Source: Alphaproteobacteria bacterium
GTDB lineage: Bacteria > Pseudomonadota > Alphaproteobacteria > Rhizobiales > Xanthobacteraceae
Direction: 5' to 3'
Assembly (NCBI GenBank): GCA_037200445.1
Contig: JBBCGH010000001.1
Coordinates: 2,418,001 to 2,482,000, forward strand
Length of the DNA: 64,000 bases
Part shown: positions 59,651 to 64,000 of the stretch, piece by piece
Layout of the letters: each line of letters begins with the position of its first letter
Numbering within the stretch: position 1 is the first letter of the stretch
Position numbers and translations under genes: made by a program
Notes under the pieces: model-generated
The model's database searches: none
Seen by the model: only the letters and a program-made list of their open reading frames with translations
Told to the model about the DNA's origin: nothing

Positions 59651-61897
59651 ATGCCGGCCAGTCCCAGCCTTCTTCTCCGCGTGTTTGCGGCCGCGATCTT
59701 CCTGTCGGCGGCGCTCTTGTTCGCCGTGCAGCCGATGTTCACCAAGATGGTGCTGCCCAGGCTCGGCGGCACGCCCGCGGTCTGGTCGGTCGCGATGGTG
59801 TTCTTCCAGGCCGTGCTGCTCGCGGGCTACGCCTATGCGCATGCGCTGACGAAATACCTTCCGGGCAGGCGCTCGGTCGTCGTGCACCTCGTCGTCATGT
59901 GTGCGGCCACGCTGTTTCTGCCGCTTGCGATCGCCTCGTGGTGGGGGCGTCCGCCAGCGGATGCGACCGCCGCGCTCTGGCTGCTCGGCTTGTTCGCCGT
60001 CTCGATCGGCCTGCCGTTCTTCGCGTTGTCGGCGAACGGACCGTTGCTGCAGGCATGGTTCGCGCGAACGAACCATCCGAGTGCCACCAATCCCTATTTC
60101 CTCTACGCGGCGAGCAATATCGGCAGCTTCCTCGCGCTCCTGTCCTACCCCTTCGTGCTGGAGCCGCTGAGCACGCTCGGCCAGCAGACCGGCGGATGGG
60201 CGGTGCTTTTCGCCGTCCTGATCGTGCTCATTGCGTGCTGCGGGTGGCTGATGCTCGGTTCGCCGCGCGCCGATCCGCTGAGCGCCACGGCAAGTGCCGA
60301 GCCGCCGCCGACCTGGCGCGATGCGGCGCGCTGGGTCGTGCTCGCGGCGGTGCCCTCCGCGCTGCTCATCTCGGTCACGGCGCACATCTCGACCGACATT
60401 GCGGCGGCGCCGTTCATGTGGGTCATTCCGCTCGCGCTTTATCTTTTGACGTTTGTCATCGTGTTTTCCAGGCGGCCGCTGTTGCGGCACGACTGGATGG
60501 TCGCGCTCGAGCCGCTGTTCATCGTTGCGCTCGCCGGGATCATCGTGCTCGAGATCCGCCAGTATGTGCTCGGACTGCTGGCGCTCAACGTCGTCGCCTT
60601 CTTCGTCATCACGATGGTGTGCCACGGCGAGCTGAGCCGGAGCCGCCCGGCGGCGCGGCATCTCACGGCGTTCTATATGTGGATGTCGGCCGGCGGGGTC
60701 ATCGGCGGTATCTTCGCCGGGCTGGTCGCGCCGAACGTGTTTTCCTGGGTGCTCGAATATCCGCTCCTGGTGGTGCTCGCGATCCTGTGCCGGCCCGGGC
60801 TCGAATTGCCGACCAGCTGGCGCACGCGGCTCCTCTGGCTCGCGGCCATCGCGATTGTCGCTATCGTGGCCTTCCCCGGCTTGAGCGAGCGGTACGTCAC
60901 CGACGAGAAGACCTTCTACTGGGTGATCGGCGGCCTTCTGGTCGTTTCGGGCCTCGTGTCGCGCGAGCCGCTGCCATTCGCGGCGGTGATCGCGGTGGTC
61001 TTCATCATCGGCACGTCCTACCGGCCAGACACCGAAGTGCGTCAAACGATGCGCAGCTTCTTCGGCGTGCACAAGATCACCGAGACCACTGACGGGCAAT
61101 TCCGCATATTCATGCACGGGACCACGATCCACGGCGCCGAACGGCTGCGCGACGACGATGGTGAACCAATCACAGGGCAGCCGCCGATGATCACCTACTA
61201 TCATCCGAACTCGCCGATGGGCGTTACCGTGAAGGCAGTGCGTGCGCGCGTTGGCGGGCCGATCAAGGTGGCGGTGGTCGGGCTTGGGACTGGTACGTTC
61301 GCATGCTTCTCGGAGCCAGGCGACGCCTTCAAGTTCTATGAGATCGACGCCAGCGTCGAAAAGCTGGCGCGCGATCCGGACCGCTTCCGCTATCTCGACC
61401 AATGTGCGCGCGATGTTCCGGTGGTGCTAGGCGACGCGCGCCTCACGCTCGCCGAAAGCCCGGACAGATACGATCTGATCGTGCTCGATGCATTCACCTC
61501 CGACGCGATCCCGGTGCACCTGATGACGCGCGAGGCGATGGCGATCTATCTGTCGAGGCTTGCGCCGCACGGCATCGTGATGCTGCACATCTCGAACCGC
61601 CACATGGAGCTCGCCTCCGTCGTTGCCGGTATCGCGCATGCGAATGGTCTGGTCAGCCGCCAGAACAATCGCGCGGCGCGTGAGGGCGAGGACGACACGC
61701 GCTATGTCTTTACATCCAACGTGGTGATCAATGCGCGCGAAGAATCCGATTTCGGGCAATTGCTCGAAGACAAGGACTGGAGCGAACTGACTATCGATCC
61801 GGACCAGCGCATCTGGACCGACGACTATTCGAACATCATCGGAGCGATCTGGCGCAATCTGAGCAGGGCCCACCCGTGGCTCATGTCGGGGGAATGA
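59651..61897 (+). CDS. Membrane-bound spermidine synthase-like protein (MFS-type fusion)
   Basis: The 748-residue protein has about 14 hydrophobic helices in its first 470 residues, then a methyltransferase-fold polyamine synthase-like domain with VVGLGTGTFACFSEPGD, FYEIDASVEKLARD, LGDARLTLAE and YDLIVLDAFTSDAIPVHL. The NCBI naming for this family is fused MFS/spermidine synthase, although the membrane part is not a clear transporter and the substrate is unknown. The ATG at 59651 is preferred; GTG at 59627 would add eight residues. It overlaps the next gene as ATGA. Confidence 0.85.
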   Translation: MPASPSLLLRVFAAAIFLSAALLFAVQPMFTKMVLPRLGGTPAVWSVAMVFFQAVLLAGYAYAHALTKYLPGRRSVVVHLVVMCAATLFLPLAIASWWGRPPADATAALWLLGLFAVSIGLPFFALSANGPLLQAWFARTNHPSATNPYFLYAASNIGSFLALLSYPFVLEPLSTLGQQTGGWAVLFAVLIVLIACCGWLMLGSPRADPLSATASAEPPPTWRDAARWVVLAAVPSALLISVTAHISTDIAAAPFMWVIPLALYLLTFVIVFSRRPLLRHDWMVALEPLFIVALAGIIVLEIRQYVLGLLALNVVAFFVITMVCHGELSRSRPAARHLTAFYMWMSAGGVIGGIFAGLVAPNVFSWVLEYPLLVVLAILCRPGLELPTSWRTRLLWLAAIAIVAIVAFPGLSERYVTDEKTFYWVIGGLLVVSGLVSREPLPFAAVIAVVFIIGTSYRPDTEVRQTMRSFFGVHKITETTDGQFRIFMHGTTIHGAERLRDDDGEPITGQPPMITYYHPNSPMGVTVKAVRARVGGPIKVAVVGLGTGTFACFSEPGDAFKFYEIDASVEKLARDPDRFRYLDQCARDVPVVLGDARLTLAESPDRYDLIVLDAFTSDAIPVHLMTREAMAIYLSRLAPHGIVMLHISNRHMELASVVAGIAHANGLVSRQNNRAAREGEDDTRYVFTSNVVINAREESDFGQLLEDKDWSELTIDPDQRIWTDDYSNIIGAIWRNLSRAHPWLMSGE

Positions 61898-63111
61898 CCA
61901 TGCCGTCCGAACGTTTCGAGTTTCCCAACGCGCGCGGGGAAAAGCTTGCGGCGGTGCTGGACCTGCCTGCGGCAGAGCCGATGGCCTACGCGCTGTTCGC
62001 GCACTGCTTCACCTGCGGCAAGGACGTGCTGGCGGCGAAGCGCATTGCCGAAGGCCTGACGGCGCGCGGCATCGCAGTGCTGCGCTTTGACTTCACCGGG
62101 CTCGGCGCGAGCGAGGGTGAGTTCGCCAACACCAATTTTTCATCGAATGCCGCCGATCTCGTCGCGGCGGCGAACCATTTGCGCGAGATGTATCGCGCGC
62201 CCGCGATCCTGATCGGCCACAGCCTCGGCGGCGCCGCGGTGCTGGCGGCCGCACAGCATTGCCCGGAGGCGAAAGCGGTGGTGACGATCGCGGCGCCGGC
62301 CGATCCGGCGCACGTCACGGGCCTGTTCAGGGAGCATATCCTCGACATTCATGCCAAAGGCGAGGTGGAAGTTGCACTTGCCGGACGCCCGTTCCGCATC
62401 CGCAAGGAATTTCTCGACGATGTCGCGGAGCGCAAACTGCACGATTGCCTCGCCAGGCTGCACAAGGCGTTGCTGGTGCTGCACTCGCCGACCGACGATC
62501 TGGTCGGCATCGACAATGCGAGCGCGATCTTCGTCGCGGCGAAACATCCGAAGAGCTTCATCTCGCTCAGCGGTGCCGACCATCTGTTGAGCAAGCGTGC
62601 CGATGCGGTCTACGTCGCTGACGTGATCGCGGCGTGGTCCGAGCGCTATCTCGACATGGTGCCGCAGCCCGATGAGATGCCGATCGAGGGTGTGCTCGTC
62701 GCCGAGACCGGCAACGGAAAATTCGAGCAGTCGGTCGTTGTGGGGAAGTATCGCTATCTGGCCGACGAGCCGGTTTCGGTCGGGGGTAACGGGTCAGGCC
62801 CAAGCCCCTACGAATATCTGCTCGCCGGCCTCGGCGCGTGCACGTCGATGACCATCCGCCTCTATGCCGGCCTCAAGAAGCTTCCGCTGAAGCGCGTCGC
62901 CGTGCATCTGAAGCACGACAAGATCCATGCGGTCGATTGCGAGAATTGCGAGACCAAGGAAGGCAAGATCGATCGCATCGAGCGCGAGATCACGCTCGAC
63001 GGCGATCTCTCCGCCGAGCAGCGCGCGAAGCTGCTGGAGATCGCCGACAAGTGCCCGGTGCACCGCACGCTGCATTCGGAGATCGATATCCGCACTCGGG
63101 AAGCCGCATGA
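61894..63111 (+). CDS. Bifunctional alpha/beta hydrolase - OsmC family protein
   Basis: The 405-residue protein joins an alpha/beta hydrolase (about 1-260) with the nucleophile elbow GHSLGGAAVL (Ser in GHSLGG) to an OsmC peroxiredoxin-like domain (about 270-400) with the two redox cysteines in GACTSMTIRL and DKCPVHRTLH. This fusion is widespread in bacteria. The OsmC part reduces organic peroxides; the role of the hydrolase is not settled. Starts ATGA on the upstream stop, and its own stop overlaps the next gene the same way. Confidence 0.9.
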   Translation: MTMPSERFEFPNARGEKLAAVLDLPAAEPMAYALFAHCFTCGKDVLAAKRIAEGLTARGIAVLRFDFTGLGASEGEFANTNFSSNAADLVAAANHLREMYRAPAILIGHSLGGAAVLAAAQHCPEAKAVVTIAAPADPAHVTGLFREHILDIHAKGEVEVALAGRPFRIRKEFLDDVAERKLHDCLARLHKALLVLHSPTDDLVGIDNASAIFVAAKHPKSFISLSGADHLLSKRADAVYVADVIAAWSERYLDMVPQPDEMPIEGVLVAETGNGKFEQSVVVGKYRYLADEPVSVGGNGSGPSPYEYLLAGLGACTSMTIRLYAGLKKLPLKRVAVHLKHDKIHAVDCENCETKEGKIDRIEREITLDGDLSAEQRAKLLEIADKCPVHRTLHSEIDIRTREAA

Positions 63112-64000
63112 TCGTCATCGTCGGGGCCGGGCAGGCGGCGGCGCAGCTCGTGCTGAGCCTGCGCCAGGGCGGCTACAAGGAGCCGATCCGCATGATCGGC
63201 GACGAGCCCTACGCGCCCTACCAGCGCCCGCCGCTGTCGAAGAAGTTTCTCACCGAGCGCCCGGCAGCCGACACGCTCTATTTCCGCCCGGAGAAATTCT
63301 GGGGCGAGCAGGGCGTCACCGCCGATTTCGGCGTGCCGGTTCTCTCCATCGACCGCGCGGCCAAGCGCGTGGCCCTCGCTGACGGCCACGCCGACTACCA
63401 GACCCTCTTTCTCGCGACCGGCACGCGGGCACGCGACTTGCCGCTGCCCGGCGCGCGCCTCGACGGCGTGTTCTCGCTGCGCAGGATCGACGACGTGCGC
63501 GCGCTGCGTGGCCCGATGGACGGTGCCAAACACATTGTGATCGTTGGTGGCGGCTACATCGGGCTCGAAGTTGCAGCGGTGGCGCGCAGGGAGGGGCGGG
63601 AGGTCACCGTGCTCGAAGCCGAGGAGCGCGTGATGAAGCGCGTGACCTCGCCGGTGATCTCGCACTTCATGCAGGACTTCCACCGCAATCGCGGTGTCGA
63701 CATCCGGCTCGGCGCGCGGCTCGCGGCGATCGAGGGCGGCGCCAAGGTGTCGCAGGTGAAGTTGTCCGACGGCACCGAATTGCCCGCCGATCTGGTGCTG
63801 CTCGCGGTCGGCGCCAGGCCGAACGACGATCTTGCCGCCGCGGCCGGGTTGGCTTGCGAGGATGGTATTGTGGTCGACACGCACGGCCAGACGGCCGATC
63901 CGTCGATTTTCGCTGCAGGCGATTGCACGCGCTTTCCGAGCAGGCGCTATGGCCGCAGGCTGCGGCTCGAATGCGTGCAGAATGCGATCGATCAGGCCAA
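63108..64000 (+). CDS. FAD-dependent oxidoreductase, N-terminal part (cut by window edge)
   Basis: From an ATG at 63108 (ATGA overlap with the OsmC fusion) the frame stays open to the window end, about 297 codons. It has the FAD motif VIVGAGQAAAQLVLSL, PYQRPPLSKKFLTE, the NAD(P)H motif IVIVGGGYIGLEVAAVARREG, LEAEERVMKRV and the FAD-binding IFAAGDCTRFPS. This is a ferredoxin or rubredoxin reductase of the pyridine nucleotide-disulfide fold, which often supplies electrons to Rieske oxygenases or P450s. The C-terminus lies outside. It is the last gene seen of the operon. Confidence 0.9.
   Translation, partial: MIVIVGAGQAAAQLVLSLRQGGYKEPIRMIGDEPYAPYQRPPLSKKFLTERPAADTLYFRPEKFWGEQGVTADFGVPVLSIDRAAKRVALADGHADYQTLFLATGTRARDLPLPGARLDGVFSLRRIDDVRALRGPMDGAKHIVIVGGGYIGLEVAAVARREGREVTVLEAEERVMKRVTSPVISHFMQDFHRNRGVDIRLGARLAAIEGGAKVSQVKLSDGTELPADLVLLAVGARPNDDLAAAAGLACEDGIVVDTHGQTADPSIFAAGDCTRFPSRRYGRRLRLECVQNAIDQA

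Noticed and set aside
59471-61402. Minus-strand frame of 643 codons opposite the spermidine-synthase-like gene
   Set aside because: Charged, motif-free shadow of a gene with clear helices and a Rossmann domain.
1-64000. tRNA, rRNA, CRISPR arrays, insertion sequences and prophage genes
   Set aside because: None seen: no transposase or integrase motif, no spaced direct repeats and no tRNA-like cloverleaf noticed by eye. A covariance-model scan would be needed to exclude tRNAs fully.

Overview
The window is GC-rich chromosomal DNA from an alphaproteobacterium of the order Hyphomicrobiales (Rhizobiales), most like the Bradyrhizobium/Rhodopseudomonas/Xanthobacteraceae side of the order. The grounds are a rhizobial acpXL-type very-long-chain fatty acid cluster for lipid A, a DUF2865 protein, an Omp25/RopB-like porin, AcpXL-type paralogues, and two dispersed palindromic repeat families typical of these genomes. 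No species can be named from the sequence alone. No rRNA, tRNA, CRISPR array, transposase, integrase or phage gene was seen. Most of the window is ordinary core genome with a few accessory inserts.

Layout. 1-7011: a truncated MFS gene, class II DAHP synthase, DgkA, glutamine-dependent NAD synthase, a DUF2865 secreted protein, an EamA transporter and maleylacetoacetate isomerase. 7085-13733: a cytochrome P450, a Tat-exported amidohydrolase, homogentisate dioxygenase (tyrosine breakdown, with the isomerase), two DoxX proteins, a VOC protein and CreA. 14409-18924: a tightly overlapping run cysS - PIN-like - GNAT - 29-residue membrane peptide - cimA - VOC. 18979-21422: an MBOAT acyltransferase with an SGNH-like partner. 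21423-25555: a LOG protein, a proline-rich protein that appears frameshifted away from its membrane anchor, and an Atm1-type exporter. 25749-28885: an accessory-looking pair, an ABC ATPase and an ABC permease fused to a CPBP intramembrane protease, with visibly lower GC. 28916-31732: psd, a DUF2336-like gene, pssA and an orphan ureE (phosphatidylethanolamine synthesis plus nickel handling).

31801-43252: an SDR, a GST, an Inh lipoprotein, mmsA, a hybrid histidine kinase, motA-motB, kup, a rhodanese and an aminotransferase. 43431-50057: L,D-transpeptidase, a membrane-anchored winged-helix regulator, small secreted proteins (one made of two tandem copies of a lysine-rich unit, with its own terminator), an FAD monooxygenase fused to cytochrome b5, a GIDE-domain protein and a porin. 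50314-51411: a polyamine-type binding protein. 51477-57608 (minus strand): lpxXL, adh2XL, a FabG-like SDR, fabF1XL, fabF2XL, fabZXL and acpXL, which together should build the C26-C28 hydroxy fatty acid and attach it to lipid A. 58135-64000: an RlpA-like protein, a small membrane protein, a periplasmic copper chaperone, and a coupled operon of membrane-bound spermidine-synthase-like protein, alpha/beta hydrolase-OsmC fusion and a truncated FAD reductase.

Best candidates for something new: the ABC permease-CPBP fusion pair, the 29-residue peptide and PIN-like protein embedded by stop/start overlaps between cysS and cimA, the tandem-repeat secreted basic protein, and the FAD monooxygenase-cytochrome b5 fusion. 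None is proven to be an undescribed system from sequence alone.
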